Below are positions 18,117-27,817 of a DNA stretch of 64,000 nucleotides, in pieces. A program made the translations under genes and the position numbers. Each line of letters starts with the position of its first letter. Within the stretch, counting starts at the first letter, position 1. The stretch comes from Winogradskyella algicola (GTDB taxonomy: Bacteria; Bacteroidota; Bacteroidia; Flavobacteriales; Flavobacteriaceae): positions 62,001 to 126,000 of the forward strand of contig NZ_SZQF01000009.1 in the NCBI RefSeq assembly GCF_005869935.1, written 5' to 3'. The notes under the pieces were generated by a model, which ran no database searches, was not told the origin of the DNA, and worked only from the letters and a program-made list of their open reading frames with translations.

Positions 18117-18127
18117 AATTTATTTTT

Positions 18128-18179
18128 AATGTTCAATGCTCAATTAACAAATACCTTGCCTAATTTTTAGTTGAACATT
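18128..18179 (-). promoter_or_regulatory. Inverted repeat in the secY-infA spacer
   Basis: AATGTTCAA (18128-18136) and TTGAACATT (18171-18179) are perfect 9-nt complements with a 34-nt loop between them. The left arm is part of three near-7-bp units (AATGTTC, AATGCTC, AATTAAC). No T-run follows in the direction of transcription, so it is unlikely to be a strong terminator; it may be a processing or attenuation structure. Confidence 0.35.
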
Positions 18180-18195
18180 TTTATTGATTTTATAA

Positions 18196-19560
18196 TTATG
18201 CGGTAACAGATTTTCTGTTTTTACCGGTTTTCATCAAGCCATCATAATGCTTATTCAATAAATAAGAATTAATCTGCTGCATAGTATCAATAGCCACACC
18301 AACCATAATTAATAATGATGTACCACCAAAAAATAAGGCCCATCCTTGTTGCACACCTACTAATTGATAAACAAACGCAGGGAATATTGCTACTAAGGCG
18401 AGGAAAATAGATCCTGGTAATGTAATCTGAGACATGATCTTATCTAAGTACTCAGCTGTTTCTGTACCTGGTCTAATACCAGGAATAAACCCACCACTAC
18501 GTTTTAAATCATCAGCCATTTTGTTAGTAGGTACTGTAATTGCAGTATAGAAATATGTAAATATTATAATTAATAATGCAAAAACAAGGTTGTACCAAAA
18601 TCCAAAAATATCTTGAAAATTAGTTTGCATCCATTGTCCTACTCCACTTTCAGGTCCGAATAATTTACCAATGTATGCCGGCGCAAACATTATTGCTTGT
18701 GCAAATATAATAGGCATAACACCTGAAGCATTTAACTTTAATGGTAAAAACTGACGTGATCCAAATACATTTTTCTCATAGCCACCAGACGCAGTTCTTC
18801 TTGCGTATTGAACAGCAATTTTACGCACAGCCATTACTAAGAATACTGAACCTAAGATAATTAAGAACCAGATAACTAATTCTATTAAAATCATCATAAA
18901 TCCACCATTTCCACCTTCTAATCTTGAGAACATGTTTTGAGCAAATGACTGTGGCATGGTTGCTATAATACCAACCATAATCAATAATGAAATACCATTA
19001 CCTATGCCTTTATCAGTAATTTTTTCACCTAACCACATTGCGAAAACACAACCTGTAACTAGAATAATCACTGAGGAGAAATAGAAAATGTTTTCTGAAA
19101 ATCCTGGTATTAACATTTGGTTAATTGACTGTAGCCCAGATAAAGACGGAATAGTACCTAAATAAGCAGGTGCCTGTACCAAACAAATTCCAATAGTTAA
19201 CCATCGTGTAATTTGAGTAATTTTCTTTTGTCCACTCGCTCCTTCTTTTTGGAGTTTCTGTAGATAAGGAATTGCAATACCCATAAGCTGTACAACGATA
19301 GATGCAGAGATGTATGGCATAATACCAAGTGCAAAAACAGAAGCTTTAGAAAAGCCACCACCTGTAAATGCATTAATTAACCATAATAAACCACCTTCTG
19401 CAGCAGAACTTTGAAGCTCTGACAACTTTGGAAAATCTACACCTGGTAAAACCACCTGAGCACCAAAACGGTACACCAATAATAAGCCTAAGGTTAGAAT
19501 AATTCTATCCTTAAGCTCAGTGATTTTCCAGACGTTTTTTAATGTTTCTATTATCTTCAT
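18196..19560 (-). CDS. secY: Protein translocase subunit SecY
   Basis: SecY forms the protein-conducting channel of the inner membrane. The 454-residue protein has ten hydrophobic segments, the plug-region start near residues 60-75, GIMPYISASIVVQL near residue 79, GEKITDKGIGNGISLLI near 180 and the C-terminal cytoplasmic loop with FIPGIRPGTETAEYL. Length is close to E. coli (443). It lies between rplO and infA in the spc operon, 10 nt after rplO. Confidence 0.98.
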   Translation of the reverse strand: MKIIETLKNVWKITELKDRIILTLGLLLVYRFGAQVVLPGVDFPKLSELQSSAAEGGLLWLINAFTGGGFSKASVFALGIMPYISASIVVQLMGIAIPYLQKLQKEGASGQKKITQITRWLTIGICLVQAPAYLGTIPSLSGLQSINQMLIPGFSENIFYFSSVIILVTGCVFAMWLGEKITDKGIGNGISLLIMVGIIATMPQSFAQNMFSRLEGGNGGFMMILIELVIWFLIILGSVFLVMAVRKIAVQYARRTASGGYEKNVFGSRQFLPLKLNASGVMPIIFAQAIMFAPAYIGKLFGPESGVGQWMQTNFQDIFGFWYNLVFALLIIIFTYFYTAITVPTNKMADDLKRSGGFIPGIRPGTETAEYLDKIMSQITLPGSIFLALVAIFPAFVYQLVGVQQGWALFFGGTSLLIMVGVAIDTMQQINSYLLNKHYDGLMKTGKNRKSVTA

Positions 19561-19570
19561 CTTTTAAATC

Positions 19571-20023
19571 TTATAAAGTTACAGCTTCACCACCAGCAGC
19601 CTCAATAGCAGCTTTTGCTGTTGCAGTAAATTTATGTGCAGTTACTGTTAATTTTGCTTTTAATTCACCTCTACCTAGGATTTTAACTAGATCGTTCTTT
19701 CCAGCTTTTCCTAATGACACAAGTGTTTCAAAATCTACAGTATCCTTAATTTTCTTTTCATCTACTAACTCTTGTAAAGTATCTAGGTTCACACCTTGAT
19801 ATTCTACTCTATTAATGTTAGTAAATCCAAACTTAGGAACTCGTCTTTGTAAAGGCATTTGACCACCTTCGAAACCTAATTTCTTAGAGTATCCTGAACG
19901 TGACTTAGCACCTTTGTGTCCTCTTGTCGCAGTACCACCTTTACCAGATCCTTGACCACGTCCAACACGTTTTCCTTGATTTTTAACTGAACCTTCTGCA
20001 GGTTTTAAATTACTTAAATCCAT
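19571..20023 (-). CDS. rplO: 50S ribosomal protein L15
   Basis: L15 is a late-assembly large-subunit protein. The 150-residue product has the basic Gly-rich N-terminal extension KRVGRGQGSGKGGTATRGHKG and the globular C-terminal domain with DLVKILGRGELKAKLTV. Length is close to E. coli (144). It sits between rpmD (16-nt gap) and secY (10-nt gap). Confidence 0.97.
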   Translation of the reverse strand: MDLSNLKPAEGSVKNQGKRVGRGQGSGKGGTATRGHKGAKSRSGYSKKLGFEGGQMPLQRRVPKFGFTNINRVEYQGVNLDTLQELVDEKKIKDTVDFETLVSLGKAGKNDLVKILGRGELKAKLTVTAHKFTATAKAAIEAAGGEAVTL

Positions 20024-20039
20024 TGTTAAGTTTATATTT

Positions 20040-20219
20040 TTAAGCTTCTTCTACAGAAACTAAATGTTCAACTTTCTTCACCATACCAAGGATATTTGGT
20101 GTGGCATCGTGCTCTACTACTTGTCCAATCTTTCTAAGACCTAAAGCTTCTAATGTTTGCTTTTGTCTTTTAGTACGATTGATTGCACTTTTTACTTTAG
20201 TTACTTTAATCTTTGCCAT
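20040..20219 (-). CDS. rpmD: 50S ribosomal protein L30
   Basis: A 59-residue ORF from the ATG at 20219 (MAKIKVTKVKSAINRTKRQK) to TAA at 20040 has the L30 signature LEALGLRKIGQVVEHDATPNILGMV spread over its middle and length equal to E. coli L30. It fills the gap between rpsE (11-nt gap) and rplO (16-nt gap), its normal position in the spc operon. Confidence 0.95.
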   Translation of the reverse strand: MAKIKVTKVKSAINRTKRQKQTLEALGLRKIGQVVEHDATPNILGMVKKVEHLVSVEEA

Positions 20220-20230
20220 CTTGTCCTAGA

Positions 20231-20755
20231 TTATCCTTTATATACTTTTTCAAGTGAAATTCCACGTTCTCTTGCTACAGCTTTTGCGTCTCTTAATTGT
20301 AATAAAGCATCAAAAGTTGCTTTTACAACGTTATGAGGATTTGAAGATCCTTGAGATTTTGATAATACATCATGTACACCAACGGCTTCAAGTACCGTTC
20401 TTACAGCACCACCAGCAATAACTCCTGTACCAGGTGCAGCTGGAATAATGTTTACTCTAGCACCACCGTACTTACCTTTTTGTTCATGAGGTAAAGTACC
20501 TTTTACGATAGGAATTCTTACTAAGTTCTTTTTCGCGTCTTCTACAGCTTTTGAAATTGCCGTTGCCACGTCTTTAGATTTACCTAATCCATGACCTACA
20601 ACACCTGCTTCATCACCTACAACTACAATAGCAGAAAAACCAAATGCTCTACCACCCTTTGTTACTTTAGTTACACGCTGTACACCTACTAAACGGTCTT
20701 TTAAATCTAATCCGCCTGGTTTTACTAATTCTGCGTTTTTATATTTTTGATACAT
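20231..20755 (-). CDS. rpsE: 30S ribosomal protein S5
   Basis: S5 helps maintain decoding accuracy and binds near the mRNA entry. The 174-residue protein has the double-stranded RNA-binding N-terminal domain ([41 protein letters not shown]) and the C-terminal [20 protein letters not shown]. coli S5 is 167 residues. The VTKGGR loop where spectinomycin resistance changes occur reads as wild type. It lies 6 nt after rplR. Confidence 0.98.
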   Translation of the reverse strand: MYQKYKNAELVKPGGLDLKDRLVGVQRVTKVTKGGRAFGFSAIVVVGDEAGVVGHGLGKSKDVATAISKAVEDAKKNLVRIPIVKGTLPHEQKGKYGGARVNIIPAAPGTGVIAGGAVRTVLEAVGVHDVLSKSQGSSNPHNVVKATFDALLQLRDAKAVARERGISLEKVYKG

Positions 20756-20761
20756 AATGTC

Positions 20762-21118
20762 TTAAAATTTAAGTCCTGCTTCTCTAGCACCTTCTGCTAA
20801 TGATTTTACTCTACCATGATATAAGTAACCACCTCTATCAAAAGAAATAGTTTCTACACCAGCTTTCATAGCTTTTTCTGCAACAGCTTTTCCTACTAAA
20901 GCAGCAATCTCAGTCTTATTTCCTTTAGACGTTGCTATATCTTTATCTCTTGAAGATGCAGCAGCTATAGTTTTACCAGTTACATCATCTACGACTTGAG
21001 CATAAATTTCTTTATTACTTCTAAAAACAGCTAATCTAGGTCTAGCTTCTGTCCCAGATACTACCTTACGGATTCTGTTTTTTATTCTTAATCTTCTTTC
21101 GTTCTTTGTCAATGCCAT
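20762..21118 (-). CDS. rplR: 50S ribosomal protein L18
   Basis: L18 binds 5S rRNA in the central protuberance. The 118-residue product contains [20 protein letters not shown] and the C-terminal [24 protein letters not shown] (conserved FDRGG), with length equal to E. coli (117). It lies between rplF and rpsE with gaps of 10 and 6 nt. Confidence 0.97.
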   Translation of the reverse strand: MALTKNERRLRIKNRIRKVVSGTEARPRLAVFRSNKEIYAQVVDDVTGKTIAAASSRDKDIATSKGNKTEIAALVGKAVAEKAMKAGVETISFDRGGYLYHGRVKSLAEGAREAGLKF

Positions 21119-21128
21119 AACTTACTTA

Positions 21129-21671
21129 TTAAGCTGATTTACCTGCTTTTCTTCTAATTATTTCACCAACAAACTTAATACCTTTTCCTTTGTAAGGCTC
21201 TGGCTTACGGAAACCACGGATTTTAGCTGCTACTTGACCAACTAATTGTTTGTCGTGAGATGTTAATTTAACGATTGGGTTTTTACCTTTTTCTGAGATA
21301 GTCTCAACTTTTACTTCTGGAGCTATGTCCATAACAATATTGTGAGAAAAACCAATTGCTAAATCTAATTTCTGTCCTTGATTTGATGCTCTATAACCTA
21401 CACCTACTAATTCTAATTCCTTAGTAAATCCGTTAGATACACCTTCTATCATATTGGCAATTAACGCTCTATAAAGACCGTGTTTTGCTCTGTGATCTTT
21501 CTTGTCTGAAGGACGGTTCAATGTTATTGTCCCGTCTTCTATAGTAATTTCAACATCAGAGTAAGTTTGAGTTAACTCTCCCAACTTACCTTTTGCCGTA
21601 ATTACGTTGTCTTTAATCTCTACAGTTACACCTTCAGGAACTGTGATTGGGCTTTTACCTATTCTTGACAT
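21129..21671 (-). CDS. rplF: 50S ribosomal protein L6
   Basis: L6 lies near the sarcin-ricin loop and factor-binding site. The 180-residue protein has the N-terminal SRIGKSPITVPEGVTVEI and the C-terminal signature KPEPYKGKGIKFVGEIIRRK. E. coli L6 is 177 residues. It follows rpsH by 12 nt. Confidence 0.98.
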   Translation of the reverse strand: MSRIGKSPITVPEGVTVEIKDNVITAKGKLGELTQTYSDVEITIEDGTITLNRPSDKKDHRAKHGLYRALIANMIEGVSNGFTKELELVGVGYRASNQGQKLDLAIGFSHNIVMDIAPEVKVETISEKGKNPIVKLTSHDKQLVGQVAAKIRGFRKPEPYKGKGIKFVGEIIRRKAGKSA

Positions 21672-21683
21672 AATTTCCTGTTT

Positions 21684-22082
21684 TTAGTATACGTAACATA
21701 ATACTTCGCCACCAACGTTTTCTCTTTGCGCTTGCTTACCAGTCATCACTCCGTGAGATGTAGAAACAATTGCAATACCTAAACCATTTAAGATTCTTGG
21801 CATTTCGTTAGCACCAGCATATTTACGTAAACCTGGTTTACTGATTCTTTGAATTTTTTTGATGACAGACTCTTTTGTCTCTTTGTTGTACTTTAAGGCA
21901 ATCTTAATTGTACCTTGTACAGTTGAGTCATCAAACTTGTAACTTAAAATATATCCTTGATCGAATAATATTTTAGTTATCTCCTTTTTTAAGTTAGATG
22001 CAGGAATTTCTACCACTCTGTGGTTAGCTTTCACAGCATTTCTAACTCGCGTTAAATAATCCGCTATTGGATCTGTGTACAT
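21684..22082 (-). CDS. rpsH: 30S ribosomal protein S8
   Basis: S8 is a primary binder of 16S helix 21 and, in E. coli, the repressor of the spc operon. The 132-residue protein has the start MYTDPIADYLTRVRNAVKA, ISKPGLRKYAGANEMP and the C-terminal signature GIAIVSTSHGVMTGKQAQRENVGGEVLCYV. It is preceded by a 104-bp spacer, long for this cluster, which contains two small inverted repeats (GAAGC/GCTTC at 22163-22178 and TACAAT/ATTGTA around 22137-22161). Confidence 0.98.
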   Translation of the reverse strand: MYTDPIADYLTRVRNAVKANHRVVEIPASNLKKEITKILFDQGYILSYKFDDSTVQGTIKIALKYNKETKESVIKKIQRISKPGLRKYAGANEMPRILNGLGIAIVSTSHGVMTGKQAQRENVGGEVLCYVY

Positions 22083-22186
22083 AGTTTAAAATTTTGGAAA
22101 ATGGTTTTCGAACTTCTCGAACCTAGATTCCGATTATACAATAGTTATATTGATAATTGTACAGAAGCTAATTCGCTTCCTCAATG
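22083..22186 (-). other. 104-bp rpsN-rpsH spacer with small inverted repeats
   Basis: Most gaps in the spc region are under 20 nt, but this one is 104 nt. On the minus strand it holds GAAGC-GAATTA-GCTTC shortly after the rpsN stop, then TACAAT...ATTGTA enclosing an AT-rich palindrome-like core, then a TTCGAGAAGTTCGAA stretch before the start of rpsH. No TAnnTTTG promoter and no T-run are present. It may be a regulatory leader of rpsH, which is only a guess from placement. Confidence 0.3.
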
Positions 22187-22456
22187 TTACCAACTTGCTT
22201 TTTTCACACCAGGAATTAACCCTTTGTTAGCCATTTCTCTAAACATTACACGAGAGATACCAAACTGTCTCATATAACCTTTTGGTCTTCCTGTAAGTTT
22301 ACAACGGTTATGCATACGTATTGGTGATGCATTTTTTGGCAGCTTTTGTAACGCTTCGTAATCTCCAGCTTCTTTTAAAGCTTTTCTTTTCTCAGCATAT
22401 TTAGCTACTGTCTTTGCACGCTTCACCTCACGAGCTTTCATTGATTCTTTAGCCAT
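22187..22456 (-). CDS. rpsN: 30S ribosomal protein S14, zinc-free form
   Basis: S14 lies in the head of the small subunit. The 89-residue protein has the conserved C-terminal half [22 protein letters not shown] and a basic helical N-terminus. It lacks the CxxC...CxxC zinc site of the 61-residue form, so it is the long, zinc-independent type. It lies 2 nt after rplE. Confidence 0.97.
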   Translation of the reverse strand: MAKESMKAREVKRAKTVAKYAEKRKALKEAGDYEALQKLPKNASPIRMHNRCKLTGRPKGYMRQFGISRVMFREMANKGLIPGVKKASW

Positions 22457-22458
22457 AC

Positions 22459-23010
22459 TTAATTCTTTTTAAATGGTAATCCTAGTTCTGTTAATAAAGA
22501 CTTTGCTTCCTTATCTGTTTCAGCAGAAGTCACAAATGTAATATCCATTCCTGAGATTTTATTGATTTTATCAATATCAATTTCAGGAAAAATGATTTGC
22601 TCTGTAATACCTAAGTTATAGTTTCCACGACCATCAAAACCTGTAGCTTTGATACCGTTAAAATCTCTTACTCGTGGTAATGCAGTTGTTACTAATCTAT
22701 CTAAGAACTCGTACATTTGCTCACCACGTAAAGTTACTTTTGCTCCAATTGGCATTCCTTTACGTAACTTAAATGAAGCAACGTCTTTCTTAGAAATTGT
22801 AGCTACGGCTTTTTGCCCAGATATCTTCGTTAATTCATCAACAGCGTGATCAATCAACTTCTTATCAGCAACAGCAGCACCAACACCTCTAGATAAAACT
22901 ATCTTTTCAAGTTTAGGTACTTGCATTACATTTTTATATCCAAATTCTTCTGTAAGAGCAGGAATTACTTTTTCCTTGTACTCTTTTTTTAATCTTGCAA
23001 CGTAAGCCAT
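22459..23010 (-). CDS. rplE: 50S ribosomal protein L5
   Basis: L5 binds 5S rRNA and contacts S13 across the subunit interface. The 183-residue protein has [16 protein letters not shown], the [16 protein letters not shown] segment and [22 protein letters not shown], all diagnostic. E. coli L5 is 179 residues. Placement between rplX and rpsN is normal. Confidence 0.98.
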   Translation of the reverse strand: MAYVARLKKEYKEKVIPALTEEFGYKNVMQVPKLEKIVLSRGVGAAVADKKLIDHAVDELTKISGQKAVATISKKDVASFKLRKGMPIGAKVTLRGEQMYEFLDRLVTTALPRVRDFNGIKATGFDGRGNYNLGITEQIIFPEIDIDKINKISGMDITFVTSAETDKEAKSLLTELGLPFKKN

Positions 23011-23012
23011 AA

Positions 23013-23324
23013 TTAAATTACTTCATTAGATTTTTTAGAAAATCTTACTTTATTGTCGCCATCCATTCTGTAACCTACTCTTGTAGTTTCTCCCTTGCTT
23101 GTTAATAAAGACAAGTTTGAAATATGAATTGATGCTTCTTTCTCTACAATACCACCTTGTGGGTTTTGCGCACTTGGTTTTGTATGTTTCTTAACCATAT
23201 TTACACCTTCCACAATGGCTTTGTTCTTATCTTTTAATACTTTAAGTACCTTACCTTCTGATCCTTTGTGGTCTCCAGCAATTACTTTTACAGTATCTCC
23301 TGATTTTATTTTAAGCTTTGTCAT
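23013..23324 (-). CDS. rplX: 50S ribosomal protein L24
   Basis: L24 starts assembly of the large subunit. From the ATG at 23324 the protein ([17 protein letters not shown]) has 103 residues, equal to E. coli L24 (104). An in-frame TTG four codons upstream (23336) would abut the rplN stop and add MINK; the ATG fits the family better. The KOW motif [20 protein letters not shown] lies at the N-terminus. Confidence 0.96.
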   Translation of the reverse strand: MTKLKIKSGDTVKVIAGDHKGSEGKVLKVLKDKNKAIVEGVNMVKKHTKPSAQNPQGGIVEKEASIHISNLSLLTSKGETTRVGYRMDGDNKVRFSKKSNEVI

Positions 23325-23336
23325 CTTATTTATCAA

Positions 23337-23705
23337 TTAAAGCACTTCTGGTGCTAATGATACAATTTTCATGAATTGTTTATCACGAAGTTCTCTTGCT
23401 ACTGGACCAAATACACGCGTACCTCTCATTTCACCTTGTGGGTTTAATAATACACATGCATTATCATCAAATCTAATGTAAGAGCCATCCGGACGTCTTA
23501 CCTCTTTAGCTGTGCGTACAACAACAGCAGTAGAAACTGCTTTTTTCTTTACACTTCCATTGGGAGTAGCATCTTTAACAGAAACTACTACCTTATCTCC
23601 AACAGAAGCATATCTTCTTTTTGTACCACCTAAAACACGAATTACTAAAACTTCTTTAGCACCTGTGTTATCTGCTACTTTTAATCTTGATTCTTGTTGT
23701 ACCAT
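23337..23705 (-). CDS. rplN: 50S ribosomal protein L14
   Basis: L14 forms an intersubunit bridge and is the target of the silencing factor RsfS, encoded at 3455. The 122-residue protein has the start [19 protein letters not shown], the [19 protein letters not shown] segment and [19 protein letters not shown]. Length is standard. It lies 2 nt after rpsQ. Confidence 0.98.
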   Translation of the reverse strand: MVQQESRLKVADNTGAKEVLVIRVLGGTKRRYASVGDKVVVSVKDATPNGSVKKKAVSTAVVVRTAKEVRRPDGSYIRFDDNACVLLNPQGEMRGTRVFGPVARELRDKQFMKIVSLAPEVL

Positions 23706-23707
23706 AA

Positions 23708-23965
23708 TTACTTCGCTCTTTCAATTATTTCTACTAATCTCCAACACTTAGATTTACTCATAGGTCTTGTTTCCATGATCTTTACAGTATCTCCTTCGTT
23801 GCAGTCGTTTTTCTCATCGTGCGCAACATATTTCTTTGTTTTTAACACGAACTTTCCATACATAGGATGTTTTACTTTTTTTACTTCTGAAACAACTATA
23901 GATTTCTCCATTTTGTTACTAGTAACAACTCCTATACGTTCTTTTCTTAAATTTCTTTTTTCCAT
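23708..23965 (-). CDS. rpsQ: 30S ribosomal protein S17
   Basis: S17 is a primary 16S-binding protein. The 85-residue OB-fold protein contains [42 protein letters not shown] and [20 protein letters not shown], all typical. Length matches E. coli (84). It lies 17 nt after rpmC. Confidence 0.97.
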   Translation of the reverse strand: MEKRNLRKERIGVVTSNKMEKSIVVSEVKKVKHPMYGKFVLKTKKYVAHDEKNDCNEGDTVKIMETRPMSKSKCWRLVEIIERAK

Positions 23966-23982
23966 CTTTCAGCAGAATACAA

Positions 23983-24174
23983 TTATTGTCCGTCTCTTTT
24001 AGTTAATTCTGTTGCTAATCTTGCTACAGTTCTTCTTACAGTACGTAACTGTATAGGGTTATCTAAAGGAGATATTGTGTGAGCCATTTTTAGGTCTGAA
24101 TAACTCTTTTTAGTCTCACTAAGTTTTTCTTGTAACTCAGCTGTTGAAAGCTGTTTAATTTCTGATTGCTTCAT
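23983..24174 (-). CDS. rpmC: 50S ribosomal protein L29
   Basis: L29 is a small two-helix protein at the tunnel exit, part of the docking site for SRP and trigger factor. The 63-residue length equals that of E. coli. MKQSEIKQLSTAELQEKLSE and the C-terminal LRTVRRTVARLATELTKR match the family. It lies between rplP and rpsQ. Confidence 0.96.
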   Translation of the reverse strand: MKQSEIKQLSTAELQEKLSETKKSYSDLKMAHTISPLDNPIQLRTVRRTVARLATELTKRDGQ

Positions 24175-24186
24175 AATTTCTTTTTA

Positions 24187-24606
24187 TTATGCTTCGTAAT
24201 CTCTAGCAATGATAAACTTAGTTTTTACTGGAAGTTTTTGTGCTGCTAAACGCAAGGCTTCTTGAGCTGTTTCTAACGGCACTCCACTTACTTCAAATAA
24301 TACGCGTCCTGGTTTTACAACAGCTGCCCAATATTCTACACTACCTTTACCTTTACCCATACGTACTTCAAGAGGCTTTTTTGTAATAGGCTTGTCTGGA
24401 AATATTTTAATCCATAACGATCCTTCTCTTTTCATATAACGAGTAGCGGCAATACGCGCTGCTTCTATTTGACGTGCAGTTATAAATGACGAGTCTAAAG
24501 ATTTTATACCAAAAGTACCATTTGATAACAAATGACCTCTTCCGGCATTACCTTTCATACGACCTTTTTGCTGCTTACGAAATTTTGTTCTTTTAGGCTG
24601 TAACAT
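24187..24606 (-). CDS. rplP: 50S ribosomal protein L16
   Basis: L16 lies near the peptidyl transferase centre and A-site tRNA. The 139-residue protein has the start [19 protein letters not shown], the [27 protein letters not shown] segment and [10 protein letters not shown]. Length is near E. coli (136). It lies 20 nt after rpsC. Confidence 0.98.
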   Translation of the reverse strand: MLQPKRTKFRKQQKGRMKGNAGRGHLLSNGTFGIKSLDSSFITARQIEAARIAATRYMKREGSLWIKIFPDKPITKKPLEVRMGKGKGSVEYWAAVVKPGRVLFEVSGVPLETAQEALRLAAQKLPVKTKFIIARDYEA

Positions 24607-24626
24607 TTTGTCTTTTCTTTAAAAAA

Positions 24627-25340
24627 TTACTTTCTACGACGTTGGTTTTTGTTTCCTCCACGTCCACCTTTTCCTTTTTGCTTAGAAAGACCTACTAATG
24701 GAGAAAGTTCTCTTTTTCCATAAACTTCGCCTTTCATAATCCACACTTTTACACCTAATCTACCATAAGTAGTATGTGCTTCAACAAGAGCGTAATCAAT
24801 ATCAGCTCTAAATGTAGATAAAGGAATACGTCCTTCTTTGTAGTGCTCAGAACGTGCCATTTCAGCACCGTTTAAACGACCACTAATTTGAACTTTAATT
24901 CCTTCAGCATTCATACGCATAGCTGCAGCGATAGCCATTTTGATTGCTCTTCTGTAAGAAATACGACTTTCTATCTGACGAGCGATACTTGCTGCTACTA
25001 AATGTGCATCTAGTTCAGGTCTTTTAATTTCAAAGATGTTCAATTGAACTTCTTTACCAGTAATTTTCTTAAGCTCTTCTTTTAGCTTGTCTACCTCTTG
25101 ACCACCTTTACCAATAATAATACCAGGTCTAGCAGTAGTGATAGTAACGGTTACAAGTTTAAGCGTACGCTCAATAATTACTCTACTCACACTAGCTTTA
25201 GATAAACGAGCATGGATATACTTACGGATTTTATCATCCTCTGCAAGTTTATCTCCATAATCATTTCCGCCATACCAGTTAGATTCCCACCCTCTGATAA
25301 TTCCTAAGCGATTTCCGATTGGATTTGTCTTCTGTCCCAT
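24627..25340 (-). CDS. rpsC: 30S ribosomal protein S3
   Basis: S3 lines the mRNA entry channel. The 237-residue protein has the start [18 protein letters not shown], a KH domain with [21 protein letters not shown] and the C-terminal [31 protein letters not shown]. coli S3 is 233 residues. The C-terminal tail is Gly/Arg/Lys-rich. Confidence 0.98.
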   Translation of the reverse strand: MGQKTNPIGNRLGIIRGWESNWYGGNDYGDKLAEDDKIRKYIHARLSKASVSRVIIERTLKLVTVTITTARPGIIIGKGGQEVDKLKEELKKITGKEVQLNIFEIKRPELDAHLVAASIARQIESRISYRRAIKMAIAAAMRMNAEGIKVQISGRLNGAEMARSEHYKEGRIPLSTFRADIDYALVEAHTTYGRLGVKVWIMKGEVYGKRELSPLVGLSKQKGKGGRGGNKNQRRRK

Positions 25341-25349
25341 ATCTCTATC

Positions 25350-25757
25350 TTAGCTTTGTGTTTTATTTAATGAATCTACCACTACAGTAACGTGGTTAGA
25401 TCTTTTTCTAATTCTGTGTGCTCTACCTTGAGGTGCAGGACGTAAACGCTTAAGCATTGTACCTCCATCTACTCTAATCTCTTTAATAAATAGATTAGCC
25501 TCCTCAACATCAGCATCTTCGTTTTTAGCTTGCCAGTTTGCAATTGCAGACATAACCAATTTTTCTAAACGACGAGAAGCTTCCTTAGGACTAAATCTAA
25601 GAATCTGAAGAGCTTTCTCAGCCTTTTCACCTCTAACTAAATCTGCAACTAAACGCATCTTTCTTGGAGATGTAGGACAGTTATTTAGCTTAGCAAAAGC
25701 AACCTGCTTCTTCTCAGCCTTAATAGCTTCCGCCATTTGTTTTTTACGACTTCCCAT
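25350..25757 (-). CDS. rplV: 50S ribosomal protein L22
   Basis: L22 lines the exit tunnel and is the site of some macrolide resistance changes. The 135-residue protein has [19 protein letters not shown] and the C-terminal beta-hairpin with [22 protein letters not shown], in which no deletion is apparent. It is about 25 residues longer than E. coli L22 (110), with the extra length at the basic N-terminus ([18 protein letters not shown]). Confidence 0.97.
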   Translation of the reverse strand: MGSRKKQMAEAIKAEKKQVAFAKLNNCPTSPRKMRLVADLVRGEKAEKALQILRFSPKEASRRLEKLVMSAIANWQAKNEDADVEEANLFIKEIRVDGGTMLKRLRPAPQGRAHRIRKRSNHVTVVVDSLNKTQS

Positions 25758-25762
25758 GATTC

Positions 25763-26041
25763 TTATTTTTTACCTTTATTCTTAGCACCTGCATGACCTC
25801 TAAATGATCTTGTTGGTGAAAATTCTCCTAATTTATGACCTACCATATTCTCAGTTACATATACTGGAACAAATTGACGACCATTGTGTACTGCTATAGT
25901 CTGACCTACGAAATCTGGAGAAATCATAGACGCTCTTGACCAAGTCTTGATAACAGTCTTCTTGTTTGAAGCCACATTTTCTGCAACTTTCTTTTCTAAC
26001 TTATAATGAATATAAGGTCCTTTTTTTAATGAACGTGCCAT
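25763..26041 (-). CDS. rpsS: 30S ribosomal protein S19
   Basis: S19 forms a dimer with S13 in the small-subunit head. The 92-residue length equals E. coli. [42 protein letters not shown] and [19 protein letters not shown] are the family's signature segments. It lies 10 nt after rplB. Confidence 0.98.
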   Translation of the reverse strand: MARSLKKGPYIHYKLEKKVAENVASNKKTVIKTWSRASMISPDFVGQTIAVHNGRQFVPVYVTENMVGHKLGEFSPTRSFRGHAGAKNKGKK

Positions 26042-26051
26042 ACTATCTTAC

Positions 26052-26879
26052 TTATTTCTTTCTACGTTCTACAATATACTTATTACTCGCTTTCGTCTTA
26101 GAACGTGTTCTATAACCTTTAGCAGGAATACCATTCTTAGATCTTGGGTGACCACCTGAAGATTTACCTTCACCACCACCCATTGGATGGTCTACTGGGT
26201 TCATTACTACTGGCCTTACTCTTGGACGTCTACCTAACCATCTACTTCTACCTGCTTTACCAGATACTAATAATTGATGATCTGAGTTTGAAACAACACC
26301 TATAGTAGCCATACAAGTAGCTAACACCATTCTAGTCTCACCAGATGGTAACTTAATAGTTGCGAACTTACCATCTCTTGCCATTAACTGAGCAAAAGCA
26401 CCAGCACTACGTGCCATAACAGCACCTTGTCCAGGACGTAACTCTATACAAGAAATAATAGTACCTAAAGGTATTTCACTTAATGGCATTGCGTTTCCAA
26501 TTTCTGGAGCTACTCCGCTTTCACCAGACACAACATTTTGACCTACTCGTAAACCATTTTGGGCGATGATATATCTCTTCTCACCATCTTGATAGTTTAA
26601 CAAAGCAATAAATGCTGTTCTGTTTGGATCGTATTCTATTGACTTAACTTCAGCTGGAATTCCAGTTTTGTTACGTTTAAAATCAATAATACGATACTTC
26701 TTCTTATGACCTCCACCCATGTGGCGCATGGTCATTTTTCCTTGACTGTTTCTACCACCAGATCTTTTTTTCGGAGCTAATAAACTTTTCTCCGGCTTAT
26801 CAGTAGTTATGGCGTCAAATCCATTTACTACTCTAAAACGCTGAGCTGATGTGATCGGTTTTAATTTTCTAACTGACAT
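26052..26879 (-). CDS. rplB: 50S ribosomal protein L2
   Basis: L2 is needed for subunit joining and peptidyl transfer. The 275-residue protein has [21 protein letters not shown], the [22 protein letters not shown] segment and the C-terminal [18 protein letters not shown] with the conserved His (MNPVDHP) near the peptidyl transferase centre. E. coli L2 is 273 residues. Confidence 0.98.
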   Translation of the reverse strand: MSVRKLKPITSAQRFRVVNGFDAITTDKPEKSLLAPKKRSGGRNSQGKMTMRHMGGGHKKKYRIIDFKRNKTGIPAEVKSIEYDPNRTAFIALLNYQDGEKRYIIAQNGLRVGQNVVSGESGVAPEIGNAMPLSEIPLGTIISCIELRPGQGAVMARSAGAFAQLMARDGKFATIKLPSGETRMVLATCMATIGVVSNSDHQLLVSGKAGRSRWLGRRPRVRPVVMNPVDHPMGGGEGKSSGGHPRSKNGIPAKGYRTRSKTKASNKYIVERRKK

Positions 26880-26889
26880 TTGTGTCTAA

Positions 26890-27180
26890 TTACATGTTAG
26901 CGTATAAATCTATTGTTTCACCTTCCGCCAGTTGTACAATTGCTTTTTTAATAGCATTTGTTTTACCATGTTGAATACCTGTTTTTGTATAACGCGTTCT
27001 TCTATCTGGACGGACATTTATCGTACGAACTTTTTCTACAGAAACACCATAAGCAGCCTCAACCGCTTTTTTGATTTCTACCTTGTTCGCCTTTGTGTTC
27101 ACTTCGAATGCGTAAGCATTTAACAACTCACTTTGAGTGGTTGCTTTTTCTGTGATGATAGGTTTAATTAAGATACTCAT
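26890..27180 (-). CDS. rplW: 50S ribosomal protein L23
   Basis: L23 lies at the tunnel exit and docks SRP and trigger factor. The 96-residue protein starts MSILIKPIITEKATTQSE and has NTKANKVEIKKAVEAAYGVSVEKVRTIN, the family core. Length is near E. coli (100). It lies 7 nt after rplD and 10 nt before rplB. Confidence 0.97.
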   Translation of the reverse strand: MSILIKPIITEKATTQSELLNAYAFEVNTKANKVEIKKAVEAAYGVSVEKVRTINVRPDRRTRYTKTGIQHGKTNAIKKAIVQLAEGETIDLYANM

Positions 27181-27187
27181 CTGTGTT

Positions 27188-27817
27188 CTATTTACTTAAA
27201 TTCGATTCAATTCCTTCTAATGCACCTTCTAAAAGAACAACCTTATTAGCGTTCATTATTTTATAAGTGCTTAATTCTGAGCTTGTTACAACTTCAGAGC
27301 CTTTCAAATTGCGCGACGACAAATATACATTATTATTTGAGTCACCCAACACAAACAAGGACTTTTTGTTGTCTATCTCTAAGGCCTTCAATACATTCAC
27401 GAAATTTTTAGTCTTTGGAGCATCGAAATTAAAGTCTTCTAATACTACAATTGCTTTATCGTTTGCCTTGATGCTTAATGCTGATTTACGTGCTAATCGC
27501 TTTACGTTTTTGTTTAATTTAAAACCGTAATTTCTTGGTCTAGGACCAAACATACGACCACCACCTTTAAATACACCAGACTTAATAGAACCTGCACGCG
27601 CTGTACCTGTTCCTTTTTGTTTTTTAATCTTACGTGTACTACCAGTAATCTCACCTCTTTCTTTAGCCTTATGTGTACCCTGTCTTTGGTTTGCTAAGTA
27701 TTGCTTAACATCTAAATAAACAGCGTGATTATTAGGCTCAATAGCGAATACGTCCTTAGAAAGCTCAGCTTTTCTACCCGTATCTTTTCCGTTTATATCT
27801 AAAACTGCTACCTTCAT
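27188..27817 (-). CDS. rplD: 50S ribosomal protein L4
   Basis: L4 lines the exit tunnel with its extended loop and represses the S10 operon in E. coli. The 209-residue protein has [32 protein letters not shown] spanning the tunnel loop and [20 protein letters not shown]. Its start overlaps the rplC stop by one base (27817). E. coli L4 is 201 residues. Confidence 0.97.
   Translation of the reverse strand: MKVAVLDINGKDTGRKAELSKDVFAIEPNNHAVYLDVKQYLANQRQGTHKAKERGEITGSTRKIKKQKGTGTARAGSIKSGVFKGGGRMFGPRPRNYGFKLNKNVKRLARKSALSIKANDKAIVVLEDFNFDAPKTKNFVNVLKALEIDNKKSLFVLGDSNNNVYLSSRNLKGSEVVTSSELSTYKIMNANKVVLLEGALEGIESNLSK

Noticed and set aside
22083..22186. Possible tRNA in the rpsN-rpsH spacer because of a TTCGA stretch
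   Set aside because: No cloverleaf, acceptor stem or anticodon arm can be formed.
23694..24002. A 102-codon plus-strand ORF opposite rpsQ
   Set aside because: It lies entirely over rplN, rpsQ and rpmC on the other strand and its composition is that of an antisense shadow.
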